A DNA stretch of 64,000 nt from Arthrobacter citreus. GTDB lineage: Bacteria; Bacillota; Bacilli; Bacillales; Bacillaceae_G. Below the pieces are notes generated by a model, which saw only the letters and a program-made list of their open reading frames with translations, had not been told where the DNA came from and did no database searches. Location: NCBI GenBank assembly GCA_013200995.1, contig CP053688.1, forward strand, positions 1,364,001-1,428,000. The letters are read 5' to 3'. Positions within the stretch are counted from its first letter, which is position 1, and each line of letters begins with the position of its first letter. Below are positions 17,076 to 26,654 of the stretch, piece by piece. Made by a program: the position numbers and the translations under genes.

Positions 17076-20000
17076 TTATAGCATCAATAATTCGCGTATA
17101 TCTTCTTCCGTTAATGAAGTTAATGAATTTGACTCAACAATTTCTTCAATTAACTGTTTTTTCTTCGCTTGAAGTTCAGTCATTTTCTCCTCAATCGTTC
17201 CTTTTGAGATCAGCTTTATTACTTGAACATCATTCAATTGCCCAAACCGATATGCTCGATCTGTTGCCTGATTTTCAACGGCAGGATTCCACCAATTATC
17301 GTATAAAATAACGGTATCTGCTCCTGTTAAATTCAGTCCAACCCCACCTGCTTTTAATGAAATAAGGAAGAAGTCATTTTCACCAGCATTAAAACGATCG
17401 CATATAGAAAGTCGTTCTTCTGAAGGCGTTTGGCCATCTAAATAGAAGAATGGCTCTCCCATTTTAGCAAACTCTCTACCAATTAATTCAAGCATTTTAG
17501 TAAATTGAGAGAAAATCAATACTCTTCTACCTGCCGTTTTTGACGCTTCTATAATTTGAAATAACTGTTCAAATTTTGCTGAACTGCCTTCATATCCTTC
17601 AATAAACAGGGCCGGATGACAACAAATTTGCCTTAAACGAGTTAATCCAGCTAAAATTCTTATATGATTTTTTCCTAATGTAAACTTATCAACTGCTAAA
17701 TGTTTTAAGGTGTCATGCCTTAGTTTTGCTAAATATGCTGCATATAACTTCTTTTGCTCTGGAAGCAATTCAACAGATTCATTCGATTCGATTTTTTCTG
17801 GAAGTTCTTTAAGTACGTCTACTTTTAGTCGCCTTAGTAGGAATGGTCGAACTTTTTTAGAAATCGTTTTTCTCGTAAGATTACTAAATTCCTTCAAACC
17901 GCCAAATAACTCTGGAAAAACAACATGATAAATCGCCCAAAGTTCTTCAAGTGAATTTTCAATAGGAGTTCCTGTTAAAGCGAATCTTTGATCAGCATTT
18001 ATCTTTTTAACAATCTTCGCTGTTTGAGTAAAAGCATTTTTAAAGCTCTGTGCCTCGTCAAAAAAAACCGTATGGAACTTTTGTTTTTCATACCATTTAA
18101 TATCATTTCTTAGAAGCGAATATGAGGTAATGATGACATCAATATGCTCTATTTCATTTTGTAATTTCAATCTATTATTCTTATTTCCGTCTATTACGAT
18201 TGCTTCTATTTCTGGAGCAAATTTGAAGAGTTCGCTTAGCCAGTTATACGTTACTGCCGTTGGACAAACAATAAGAATTGGTGCATTATTTGAACGGATG
18301 TCCTTTAACACCGATTGAATATACGTTATGCTTTGTAGTGTTTTACCTAAGCCCATATCATCTGCTAAAATACCACCGAATCCGAATTTAGCTAAAGTTT
18401 TCATCCATTTGTATCCATATATTTGGTAGTCTCTTAAAATATAATGTGGAGTATTTGGAACCTCTATCTCTACTTCATTCGGATTTACTAAGCTTTCGTA
18501 AAATTGATTGAACTCGTACCCAGTTTTAAATAAATTAGTTTCTTCTATAGTATTTAATAGATTTAGTCCATGTTTTAATGGTACGTTCAATACACTTTCA
18601 TAATCTAATTCTTGAGAAGGAACGGCATTTAAAAAACGTTGAATTTCCTGTAACTCTCTAGTCTCAAGTGAGAATAATGTACCATCTTTTAATCGAAAGT
18701 ATTTTCGTTTTTCTTTTAATGCTAGGATTACTTCTTTAATTTGTTTTTCAGGAATATCTAAATCAAATTTAAATTCTAGCCAATTAGTTCGTTCTTTTTT
18801 TATATTAACTCGTATTTGCGGCTTCTTATTTTCTTTAAAAATTCTATTTCTCACTGCAGTTGTTGCATAAATTTCGGTTAGTTTTTCTAGTTTAGGTACA
18901 ATATGTCTTAAAAACTCATATTCCAGCTCTTCATTTTGTAAAAAATAGCCACCTTCTGTTTTTGAAAAAGAACTATCCTCCATTAGCTGTAAAATCTCTA
19001 ATTCTTTTTCCTCATCTCTAATTAAAGTTTTACTAAGCTTTGGTTCTCTTTTATCAAGTGGATTAATCACAATTCGATCATAATGAAATTCAAGACCTGC
19101 TAAAAACTTATTTTTTACTCGATCTAAATATAACTTTGAGATTAGTGGCGTATTTGAAAATTGATTTGATAAAGTCGGCGGAATATTAACTTTGCCAAGC
19201 TTTTTTAGACCTGGAATAACTTGTTCGAAGTATAAAGGAATTTGATCAGGTATAATTTGAATTTTTTCAGAAGTTGTTTTATTAACTAATTGTTTTAATT
19301 CCACAAGTCGATTAAAATCCTCAATGGTTAAATTATATATTCTTCCATCATAAATGACTTTAGAATAGGCCTCTAGTATGGTTAATTGATTGATCCCATT
19401 TGCAGTTAATGTGTACTGGCCATTTAAGAGTTCAAATTCAAATTTTAAAGGTAATTCCTCTTCAGAAAACGAAATTCCATGATAAATATTGCCGTTTTCA
19501 ATTACTTTTACATTATTCGTAGTCGTTAATAAATTGATTAATTCATTAAAAATTGATGGGGATATGATCATATAATCATTCGAAAATATTGTCGTTTTAT
19601 TCATATATAACGAATCAATAAACATAATCTCATCATCTAATAATTTTATTAATTGTTCCCATATCGAATTTACTTCATCTTTCACACAATGGAAAAGAGA
19701 ATCAAATATAAACTCAGTTGATACTTCACTTGGTTTTCCCTCTTTTATGCTCCATAAAAACTGTCGTATATTTTCTACTTTTTTCGTTTTAGAAATCATT
19801 GAAATACCTATCATTTTAAAGCCATTTTTAATCTCAACTACTTCACAAACGAACTCAAAATCAACAATCTGTCTATTTTCAAAATGTCTTTGTTGTTTTG
19901 TTTTTCGAACCATCTTTTCATTAAATAAAGCTAAAATACCATTCGACATACTCATATTGTTATTTTCTTTATTAACTACTTCAGGAAAAACATCTATTTT

Positions 20001-20279
20001 CTGGTTCTCATAAATTGAAATGAGAACAGCAGCTATGTGCTGACAATCTGTTTTAATTGATGCTAGTTTTGGGCAAGTACATGTGCAATAAAAATCCCCA
20101 TTTTCTTCTTTTGTAACATTAACAGTAAACTTTTCAAATCCTTCTACGTTTGCTGTACATGTATTTTTAGTATATTTTTCAATGATCACTTTGTTTGAGC
20201 GATAAAAAGAGTCTCCCCTTTTGAAGGAGACAATTCCGCATCGTTCTTTAATTATTTTATGACTAATCAATATATCCAA
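17076..20279 (-). CDS. SWIM zinc-finger SNF2 family helicase (YwqA-like)
   Basis: A 1067-residue protein. The N-terminal SWIM finger has CxC...CxH ligands (C67, C69, C79, H81). A long central region of bacterial SNF2 type precedes the ATPase core: ADDMGLGKTLQS, TSYSLLRND, FFDEAQSFKN, LTGTPIENS, then the C-terminal lobe with LISLKAGGVGLNLTGAD and ATDRAYRFGQ. It is a probable DNA translocase acting on RNA polymerase, chromatin-like complexes or recombination intermediates. The start is a TTG with AAAAGGAG seven bases upstream. It is monocistronic. Confidence 0.9.
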   Translation of the reverse strand: MDILISHKIIKERCGIVSFKRGDSFYRSNKVIIEKYTKNTCTANVEGFEKFTVNVTKEENGDFYCTCTCPKLASIKTDCQHIAAVLISIYENQKIDVFPEVVNKENNNMSMSNGILALFNEKMVRKTKQQRHFENRQIVDFEFVCEVVEIKNGFKMIGISMISKTKKVENIRQFLWSIKEGKPSEVSTEFIFDSLFHCVKDEVNSIWEQLIKLLDDEIMFIDSLYMNKTTIFSNDYMIISPSIFNELINLLTTTNNVKVIENGNIYHGISFSEEELPLKFEFELLNGQYTLTANGINQLTILEAYSKVIYDGRIYNLTIEDFNRLVELKQLVNKTTSEKIQIIPDQIPLYFEQVIPGLKKLGKVNIPPTLSNQFSNTPLISKLYLDRVKNKFLAGLEFHYDRIVINPLDKREPKLSKTLIRDEEKELEILQLMEDSSFSKTEGGYFLQNEELEYEFLRHIVPKLEKLTEIYATTAVRNRIFKENKKPQIRVNIKKERTNWLEFKFDLDIPEKQIKEVILALKEKRKYFRLKDGTLFSLETRELQEIQRFLNAVPSQELDYESVLNVPLKHGLNLLNTIEETNLFKTGYEFNQFYESLVNPNEVEIEVPNTPHYILRDYQIYGYKWMKTLAKFGFGGILADDMGLGKTLQSITYIQSVLKDIRSNNAPILIVCPTAVTYNWLSELFKFAPEIEAIVIDGNKNNRLKLQNEIEHIDVIITSYSLLRNDIKWYEKQKFHTVFFDEAQSFKNAFTQTAKIVKKINADQRFALTGTPIENSLEELWAIYHVVFPELFGGLKEFSNLTRKTISKKVRPFLLRRLKVDVLKELPEKIESNESVELLPEQKKLYAAYLAKLRHDTLKHLAVDKFTLGKNHIRILAGLTRLRQICCHPALFIEGYEGSSAKFEQLFQIIEASKTAGRRVLIFSQFTKMLELIGREFAKMGEPFFYLDGQTPSEERLSICDRFNAGENDFFLISLKAGGVGLNLTGADTVILYDNWWNPAVENQATDRAYRFGQLNDVQVIKLISKGTIEEKMTELQAKKKQLIEEIVESNSLTSLTEEDIRELLML

Positions 20280-20365
20280 ACAATTGCTCCTTTTCTTTTG
20301 CTAAACTAATACTTCTATTTTATCATTTATTGTCTTTTTTTCTAAAAAATTGCTTTTGAGTAAGC

Positions 20366-20397
20366 AAAAAAGAAGCCATTTTTATGACTTCTTTTTG
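20366..20397 (-). terminator. Terminator of the liaFSR operon
   Basis: A-rich GAAG...CTTC hairpin; on the minus strand CTTC is followed by six T. It lies 10 bp past the liaR stop. Confidence 0.65.
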
Positions 20398-20406
20398 TAA
20401 TCATCC

Positions 20407-21045
20407 TTATTTTTGTTCTACAATCCCATGCCTAAAAGCATAAATAACAGCCTGTGTTCGGTCTACTACTTCTAATTTTGTCAGTATATTACTTACATGT
20501 GTTTTAACTGTTTTTAAAGAAACAAATAAGGCATCTGCGATTTCTTGATTTGATTTACCTTCTGTCATTAAGTGGAGCACTTCTTGTTCTCGAGCCGTTA
20601 AATCATCATGTAATTCACGCTGAACAGACTTTCTCATTCGACTCATCATTTTCCCAGTAACGACTGGTTCTAAAACCGAACCACCTTTATGAGTTGTTCG
20701 AATTGCGTTTGCGATATCGCTAGCTCTTGACGTTTTTAGCATATAACTAATTGCTCCTGCATCAATTGCTGGATATACATTTTCATCATCTATAAAGCTT
20801 GTGACAATAATTATTTTCGCTTCAGGCCATTTAGAAATGATCGACTTTGTCGCTTCAATCCCGTCCATTCCTTCCATCACTAAATCCATTAAAATGATAT
20901 CAGGGCGTTTTTCCAGTACAAGCTGAACACCATCTTTTCCATTACTAGCTTGACCTACAACTTCAATATCAGATTGAGTACTTAAATATGTAGAAACACC
21001 CATACGTACCATTTCATGATCATCTACTAATACAACTTTAATCAT
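20407..21045 (-). CDS. liaR: NarL-family response regulator LiaR
   Basis: A 212-residue response regulator. The receiver domain has the acidic pair D8/D9 and phospho-acceptor D54 ([12 protein letters not shown]), followed by a LuxR-type helix-turn-helix ([39 protein letters not shown]). Order and sequence match the cell-envelope stress regulator LiaR/VraR. The ATG at 21045 has AGAGGTG upstream; a GTG at 21054 is less likely. It is the last gene of liaFSR. Confidence 0.92.
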   Translation of the reverse strand: MIKVVLVDDHEMVRMGVSTYLSTQSDIEVVGQASNGKDGVQLVLEKRPDIILMDLVMEGMDGIEATKSIISKWPEAKIIIVTSFIDDENVYPAIDAGAISYMLKTSRASDIANAIRTTHKGGSVLEPVVTGKMMSRMRKSVQRELHDDLTAREQEVLHLMTEGKSNQEIADALFVSLKTVKTHVSNILTKLEVVDRTQAVIYAFRHGIVEQK

Positions 21046-21056
21046 TTTGCACACCT

Positions 21057-22073
21057 CTATTCAATTACGGGAATTTTTACTTCAATTTGTGTTCCTCTAT
21101 TTGGAACACTGACAATTTTTGCAGTACCTCCAACTTCTGAAGAACGTTCACTAATTGATTGCAATCCATATGAACCAGTTTTACGATTATCAACGTTAAA
21201 ACCGATTCCATCATCAATCATTCGTACTAACACAAAATCCTCAATTTTTCTAATCCGTATTTCAAATGTTTTTGCATTTGCATGTCTCAAAGTGTTTGAT
21301 AAAGCTTCTTGAATAATTCTAAACAAATGATCTTCCACACCTTTTGACAGTGAAATATCATCAATTTTCCATTTTAATTGAAGTGCTTGACGATTTGTTA
21401 GTTCAGTTAAAAGCTTTTCAACACCTTCTTTTAAGCTTTTCCCTTCTAACTGAACTGGTCTTAGATGTAATAAAAGTGCACGCATTTCTGATTGAGCATT
21501 AATAGCCATTTTTTCAATATACTGTAGTTGTTCTTTGAAGGTTGTTTCACCAAGTTCATTTATAGCCGAAATCATCATGGAAATTGCAAATAATTGTTGG
21601 CTAACAGAATCATGTAATTCCCTAGCAAGTCTATGTCTTTCTTTCGTTACAACATCTTCAATTGTTTGAGATTCCATTAATTTCTTTTCATCGACTAGTT
21701 TTTGAACAGTCTTTCTTGAATCCTCTATTTGTTTCGATATTTTTTGAATCTTCAATTCGATTTCATTATCAATTGAACGAATTGGAAGTTCAGTTTCTTT
21801 ATGATAAATTCCATTTTCTGCCTTTGTTAATCCTTTTAATAAGGCTTTTTCATTATGACGAATTGTACTTAAAACCGCTGTACTATAAACAATTGATATA
21901 ATAATAATTGCTATAAAAATAATTAATATTAAAGGAAAATTTCCAATTTTATACAAAAATAATTTATCTAGAAAAGTATGATCAATGAAATAATAGACGA
22001 TTCCACAAATTAAAATACAAGACGTAAATGCGGCCAGACAAATTGATAAAAAGATACCTTTATCGATTTTCAT
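21057..22073 (-). CDS. liaS: Sensor histidine kinase LiaS
   Basis: A 338-residue membrane kinase. Two N-terminal membrane helices flank a very short extracytoplasmic loop, the intramembrane-sensing layout of LiaS/VraS. A HAMP-like linker, the HisKA_3 phosphorylation helix ([18 protein letters not shown]) and an ATPase domain ([24 protein letters not shown]) follow. It senses cell-wall antibiotic damage together with LiaF. Its ATG overlaps the liaF stop (ATGA). Confidence 0.92.
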   Translation of the reverse strand: MKIDKGIFLSICLAAFTSCILICGIVYYFIDHTFLDKLFLYKIGNFPLILIIFIAIIIISIVYSTAVLSTIRHNEKALLKGLTKAENGIYHKETELPIRSIDNEIELKIQKISKQIEDSRKTVQKLVDEKKLMESQTIEDVVTKERHRLARELHDSVSQQLFAISMMISAINELGETTFKEQLQYIEKMAINAQSEMRALLLHLRPVQLEGKSLKEGVEKLLTELTNRQALQLKWKIDDISLSKGVEDHLFRIIQEALSNTLRHANAKTFEIRIRKIEDFVLVRMIDDGIGFNVDNRKTGSYGLQSISERSSEVGGTAKIVSVPNRGTQIEVKIPVIE

Positions 22074-22807
22074 TTATTTGTCACCTCTATATTTCCGATC
22101 GCTAAAGAAGTAACAATTTTAATCTTTCTAGAAGCTTCTTTATAATCATTAGAAGTAAATTTACAATTTTTATTAAATCCGCTTATTTCATTTTTAAGTA
22201 TATTAATTTTGCCAAATAAAGTTGCATGGTGAATTGAAACTTCTAAGTCATATGGTACATACAAGCTAATGTTGCCTATGATCCCATTTAATACTAAAAC
22301 TGTTTCACCTTCTGGAATAAAAGACTCGGAAAGATCAATTGTGACATCTCCAATGCCAAAATAATAATCCACATCATCCAATTCAAACGTGTCATTTTTC
22401 AAATGGATATTTGAGAAAAAACGATTTGAAATAAGTGTACTTGTTTGAAATACACCTGTATTTGTAGTTTCAACAATATTTGGTACGATTACCTTTTCAT
22501 TAAACTTCGAATTAACAAAGATTAAGTATCCAATATATATAACGATAAATGATAGTACTCCTAGTATCGATTTTAATTGAAAAACATTACTGATGAATAA
22601 AATAATCCCACCAAAAAATGCAATATTTGCTGATGTAGAAGGATAAACTTTGCGTTTTTTAGCCCCGTATTGGAATAAATAAATCCCTACTGCAGCTGCA
22701 ATTATCGCAAAAGGATTCATAAATAAATCAAATAACAATCCTATTCCTGCGATTATGAACAATAATCCGGTTAATTCATTGCTAGTCAACCGTCTAAGTC
22801 GCTTCAT
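22070..22807 (-). CDS. liaF: LiaF, membrane inhibitor of LiaS
   Basis: A 245-residue protein with four N-terminal membrane segments and the soluble beta-rich C-terminal domain typical of LiaF (YYFGIGDVTIDLSES, NGIIGNISLYVPYDLEV). In the family it holds the kinase off until the envelope is stressed. It is first in the operon. Unlike B. subtilis, no liaI, liaH or liaG precedes it within this window. Confidence 0.9.
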   Translation of the reverse strand: MKRLRRLTSNELTGLLFIIAGIGLLFDLFMNPFAIIAAAVGIYLFQYGAKKRKVYPSTSANIAFFGGIILFISNVFQLKSILGVLSFIVIYIGYLIFVNSKFNEKVIVPNIVETTNTGVFQTSTLISNRFFSNIHLKNDTFELDDVDYYFGIGDVTIDLSESFIPEGETVLVLNGIIGNISLYVPYDLEVSIHHATLFGKINILKNEISGFNKNCKFTSNDYKEASRKIKIVTSLAIGNIEVTNK

Positions 22808-22930
22808 ATACTTCTCCTCTATTCACTAAACTAACTTGTTAATAGCAATTGAAGCCTTTGTTATTAACTATTCTACTATGTAGTTTATCTATTTTTTATT
22901 AATTATGACACAAACTTAAGTATTGTCTTG

Positions 22931-22950
22931 TCTCGGTCTTAAGACTGAGA
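22931..22950. promoter_or_regulatory. 20-bp near-perfect palindrome upstream of liaF
   Basis: TCTCGGTCTTAAGACTGAGA is a dyad with one mismatched base pair, 124 bp upstream of liaF. The GGTCTTA half resembles the LiaR/VraR operator core as I recall it. It could be the autoregulatory site of liaFSR; TTTTT follows on the plus strand, so a terminator is the alternative, but no plus-strand gene precedes it. Confidence 0.4.
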
Positions 22951-23083
22951 TTTTTAAAGTAAAATCCTTTTATTTTTCATACTCATAGACCAATTTTGAA
23001 TTAGTTCATACCGTAAAAAAATTTGTAATTTAAGGAGTATTATTTTTCATGGTAAAGGAAGTTGAATGATGCTGATTTCCACT

Positions 23084-23360
23084 ACAGGATTCTCGCTTTC
23101 CATGGGGCGAGATTCTTTTAGCCTCCTCTGCTATGCCTAGGCCACTGAAAAAGTAAATTTTAATTTAAAATTACTTTTTCGGAAAAATCAATTCCCATAA
23201 AAACCTTGTTTTTTATAGTTAATGTGGGAATGATTGGCCATTTTACATCCCATTTTAGAGACAAAAGTGGGGATGGGAAATTTAGGGAATTGGACTTTTT
23301 CAAAAATCATGGCGTTTTTCAGTGGCCTCGCTATGCCTGCGGGGTTTCAGCCCTCCATCT
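23084..23360. repeat. Bacillus-type intergenic repeat (TCTCGC...CCTGCGGGG), split by an insertion
   Basis: The left part (about 23,084-23,138) has GGATTCTCGCTTTCC...GGGGCGAGATTC and GCCTCCTC. The right part (23,330-about 23,360) has CTATGCCTGCGGGGTTTCAG. Joined, they match the GC-rich intergenic repeat widespread in Bacillaceae (TCTCGCTTTCCGCGGGGC...GCCTGCGGGG). A 191-bp element separates the halves. Confidence 0.6.
23139..23329. mobile_element. 191-bp MITE-like element with terminal inverted repeats and target duplication
   Basis: The left end AGGCCACTGAAAAA (from 23139) is the exact inverse of TTTTTCAGTGGCCT near the right end (to 23328). The flanks GCTATGCCT at 23130-23138 and 23330-23338 are identical, as expected of an 8-9 bp target duplication. 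No transposase is encoded, so it is a non-autonomous element or a deleted insertion sequence. The CACTGAAAAAG end recalls IS1182-type ends, but I cannot confirm the family. Confidence 0.75.
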
Positions 23361-23480
23361 TTTTGAATACAAAGCTATCTTTAAAAATGTTATTAAAAGA
23401 AACAATACAAATCCTATTTCTACTAAAATAAATAGAAAAACTTCTCAAAGAAAAAGAAGAGTATAAATACTCTTCCCCTC

Positions 23481-24527
23481 TTATTTATAAGACTTGCTAT
23501 TCATCATTTTGCTAACTTTTTTCCACTTTTCTCTTTCTTGTCTAGCGAGTGATGCGTCTTGTTTGCGTTCAGCGTAAGCTAGTTCTTTCATAAGTTTGCG
23601 ATAGCTTGTGAGTCTTTCGGGTTCTAAATCACCGTTTTCAATTGCTCGATTAACTGCACAGTCAGGTTCTTTCGAATGTGTACAGTCTGAGAATTTACAT
23701 GATTTAGCTAGTTCTTCTACATCTGTAAATGTTGAGCTAATATGTTCTTCTCCACCCCAAAGTTGTAACTCTCGCATTCCTGGTGTATCGATTACCATCC
23801 CGCCTGATGGTAAGAAGAATAATTCACGATGTGTTGTAGTATGTTTACCGCGGTCATCACCTTCACGAACATCTTGGGTGATCTGCTTCAACTCACCAAT
23901 TAACGCGTTTAATAACGTAGATTTACCGACACCAGATGAACCAAGTAATGAAACAGTTTTTCCGAATGAAATCAATTGCTTTAGCTCTTCAATTCCTTCA
24001 CCGTTTGTACTATTAACTGAGAAAATTGGTACTCCAAAAGCAATCTCTTCTACTTCTTCCATTTTACCCGGTAGATCAGTACATAAATCCTTTTTTGTTA
24101 ATACGATAATTGGACTTGCTCCACTATCATATGCAACCAGTAAATATCGTTCTAATCTTCTTATATTAAAATCGTTATTTAATGCCATAACTAAAAACAC
24201 ATAATCTATATTTGCAGCTACAACTTGTTCTTCAATTTTTATGCCGGCAGATTGTCTTGAAAATTGGCTTAATCTTGGTAACACTTTTTGAATAATTGCT
24301 TTATTTTCACCATTTAAAGGTTCGATCACAACCCAATCTCCAACTGACGGATAATCACTTTTTACATTTGCTTGGAATTGAAATTTCCCTGATACTTCTC
24401 CAGTTAACTCACTTTCTCCATCATGTAACTTATAAATTTGTCTTTGCTCAGATATTACTCTAGCAACAACTGTATTTTGATCCATTTCACCGAACGATTC
24501 TTTCCAACCTAATTGTTCTAAATTCAT
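23481..24527 (-). CDS. rsgA: Ribosome small subunit-dependent GTPase RsgA
   Basis: A 348-residue circularly permuted GTPase. An N-terminal OB fold is followed by G4 (LTKKDL), then G1 (GSSGVGKSTL) and G3 (DTPGMREL), and a C-terminal zinc motif (CKFSDCTHSKEPDC). It assists late 30S maturation. In Bacillus the usual rsgA sits in the prpC-prkC cluster; this copy is isolated, so it may be a second paralogue. The ATG has GGAGGACATAA upstream. Confidence 0.9.
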   Translation of the reverse strand: MNLEQLGWKESFGEMDQNTVVARVISEQRQIYKLHDGESELTGEVSGKFQFQANVKSDYPSVGDWVVIEPLNGENKAIIQKVLPRLSQFSRQSAGIKIEEQVVAANIDYVFLVMALNNDFNIRRLERYLLVAYDSGASPIIVLTKKDLCTDLPGKMEEVEEIAFGVPIFSVNSTNGEGIEELKQLISFGKTVSLLGSSGVGKSTLLNALIGELKQITQDVREGDDRGKHTTTHRELFFLPSGGMVIDTPGMRELQLWGGEEHISSTFTDVEELAKSCKFSDCTHSKEPDCAVNRAIENGDLEPERLTSYRKLMKELAYAERKQDASLARQEREKWKKVSKMMNSKSYK

Positions 24528-24564
24528 TTATGTCCTCCAATTATATAAGGACAATAGTGAAGAT

Positions 24565-24627
24565 TTACTTCATTTTTTGTCCCTTCATTTTCACCTGTTT
24601 TTGAACTAAATTAATTAACTTTCCCAT
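24565..24627 (-). CDS. Possible 20-residue basic peptide upstream of rsgA
   Basis: The frame reads MGKLINLVQKQVKMKGQKMK, stop. ACGGAGTGATGAATT precedes the ATG, a good ribosome site, and the stop lies 38 bp before rsgA. The peptide is strongly basic with an amphipathic look. It could be a translated leader, a small membrane-active peptide or chance. Confidence 0.3.
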   Translation of the reverse strand: MGKLINLVQKQVKMKGQKMK

Positions 24628-24957
24628 AATTCATCACTCCGTTTCATTTATAGTACTTTCAGTATATCCAAAATTTTGAAAATCGTCCATATGAATTAAT
24701 TGAATATTAGCAAAGGACATAACATTCTATTTGATTCGACATATTTAGACAATTACCAATTTTTAGGTTAATTAAACTTTTATAATATTAAAAGAAAAAA
24801 TAATAAAAACCCTTGAAATATTTCAAAAACTTATTATTATTTAAATATAGGTCTTTTTGTTTAGACCAAAAATATCCGGTCATTAGACATAGTCTTTAAA
24901 ATATTGATTTAATAAGAAAAATCAGTATTGCAAGATTTGTCTGACAATATAAAAAAC

Positions 24958-24988
24958 TTTACAGAGATAAGCTATTATGTGTTATACT
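24958..24988 (+). promoter_or_regulatory. Possible promoter of the peptide transporter gene, with a long leader
   Basis: TTTACA (24958-24963) and TATACT (24983-24988) are separated by 19 bp, slightly long. If used, the mRNA leader is about 220 bases. The leader holds an inverted pair GATTCC (25002-25007) and GGAATC (25023-25028), and a CodY-like 15-mer at 25095-25109 (11 of 15 matches to AATTTTCWGAAAATT). No known riboswitch was recognised in 24,628-25,213. Confidence 0.35.
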
Positions 24989-25213
24989 AAAATAGTAAAT
25001 TGATTCCGCGATTTTTTTTTGAGGAATCTTATATAAATTTAGTAGAATTGCGCTGTTGAAAAATAGTTAAAATTTTTTTAACTTAAATTGTCGAAATTTG
25101 TAGAATATGTAATTTATTTTTAGACTAAATTGACAGAATAGTACATGAATTTACGACAATAAATATTCATACAGAGAATTACACAAAATAGCACTTATGA
25201 GGGAGGAATTTGA

Positions 25214-26611
25214 ATGAGCGTAGCAACACAACAAAAAAACGTTTCATCAAACGAGCAAAAACCGAAAACGAAACACCCGCCTGGCCTTTACCTATTATTT
25301 GCAACAGAGGCTTGGGAGCGCTTTAGCTACTATGGAATGCGTGCACTTTTAGTTCTTTATTTAACAACAACTGTTGTTCAAGGTGGACTTGGATTTAAAG
25401 ATGCTTGGGCACTTCAACTTTATGGATTATTTACTGGACTTGTATATTTCACTCCAATCATTGGTGGTTGGATTACAGATAATTTCCTTGCCAAACGTCG
25501 TGCTATTACTCTTGGTGGTATTATTATGGCAGCTGGTAACATCGCTTTATTTGGTATTCATTCTTCAACTGGTTTATACCTTGGATTAATTTTAATGATT
25601 ATCGGTAATGGTTTCTTCAAGCCAAACATTTCAACAATTGTTGGTGAACTTTATGAAGGAGATGACCCACGTCGTGATGGTGCATTCACAATCTTCTACA
25701 TGGGAATCAACTTAGGTGCTTTCTTTGCGCCATTCGTAACTGGTTATTTAGCTCAAACTCTATTTGTGTCTAAAAATGCTGCTGGAGCTGATATATTTGG
25801 TTACCGTTATGGTTTCTTAGCAGCTGCGATTGGTATGATTATTGGACAAATTATTTTCAACTTATTAGCTTCAAAATATCTTGGTGATTTAGGTACAAAA
25901 CCTAGTGCTAAGGTGATCAAAGAGGGTAATAAAGCTTCTGTTAAGGATGTTCCTCTTACAAAGAAAGAAAAACAACGTACTACAGTTATCTTTATCTTAG
26001 CTGCATTCGTAGTATTTTTCTGGGCTGGATTTGAACAAGCTGGTTCTTCATTAACACTTTATACGGAACGTTTCTTGGATCTTAAAGTTGGTAGCTTCAA
26101 TGTACCATCTGCATGGTTCCAATCTGTAAACCCATTATTCATTATGCTATTCGCTCCAGTTGTATCTGCTATCTGGATTAAATTAGCAAGAAGTGGTAAA
26201 AACATTAGTGTTCCTGCGAAAATGGCAATGGGACTTATCCTATTAGGTGTTGGTTTCGCATTCACAATTATGGCAGTAATGAAAACAGGTTCAGATCCAA
26301 ATCATATTACTGTAAAAGCAAACATGATGTTCATGGTTATGACATATTTCTTCCATACAATTGCTGAATTAGTACTTTCACCAGTTGGTTTATCAGCAGT
26401 ATCTCGTTATGCACCAGTTAAACTTGCTTCATTATTAATGGGTGTATGGTTATCATCAAGTTTCATTGCAAACTTAGTTGGTGGTCAATTAGCTGCATTT
26501 ACAACTACTTTAGGTATGTTACAAGTATTCTTAGTAGTAGGTGGAGCTGCAATCTTAGCAGGCTTAATCTTACTTGCATTATCACCAAAACTTGCAAGAA
26601 TGTTAGACTAA
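25214..26611 (+). CDS. POT family proton-dependent di/tripeptide transporter
   Basis: A 465-residue membrane protein with about 14 segments. The proton-coupling ExxER motif appears as EAWERFSYYG near the N-terminus, and the PTR2 signature as FYMGINLGAFFAP. Members import di- and tripeptides with protons (DtpT/YclF type). The gene has a strong GAGGGAGGAATTTGA ribosome site. It is monocistronic, with a long leader and a shared terminator at 26623. Confidence 0.92.
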   Translation: MSVATQQKNVSSNEQKPKTKHPPGLYLLFATEAWERFSYYGMRALLVLYLTTTVVQGGLGFKDAWALQLYGLFTGLVYFTPIIGGWITDNFLAKRRAITLGGIIMAAGNIALFGIHSSTGLYLGLILMIIGNGFFKPNISTIVGELYEGDDPRRDGAFTIFYMGINLGAFFAPFVTGYLAQTLFVSKNAAGADIFGYRYGFLAAAIGMIIGQIIFNLLASKYLGDLGTKPSAKVIKEGNKASVKDVPLTKKEKQRTTVIFILAAFVVFFWAGFEQAGSSLTLYTERFLDLKVGSFNVPSAWFQSVNPLFIMLFAPVVSAIWIKLARSGKNISVPAKMAMGLILLGVGFAFTIMAVMKTGSDPNHITVKANMMFMVMTYFFHTIAELVLSPVGLSAVSRYAPVKLASLLMGVWLSSSFIANLVGGQLAAFTTTLGMLQVFLVVGGAAILAGLILLALSPKLARMLD

Positions 26612-26622
26612 TTAATAAAATT

Positions 26623-26654
26623 AAAAAGCACTCGAAAATTCGAGTGCTTTTTTT
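26623..26654. terminator. Bidirectional terminator between the peptide transporter gene and dut
   Basis: AAAAAGCACTCG (26623-26634), a 6-base loop, then CGAGTGCTTTTTTT. The A-run and T-run allow use from both sides; the dut stop codon overlaps the T-run. Confidence 0.92.

Noticed and set aside
22931..22950. Rho-independent terminator
   Set aside because: TTTTT follows on the plus strand, but there is no plus-strand gene upstream, so an operator reading is preferred.
23206..23466. Two plus-strand frames of 65-86 residues
   Set aside because: They run across the MITE-like element and the interrupted intergenic repeat and have no credible start.
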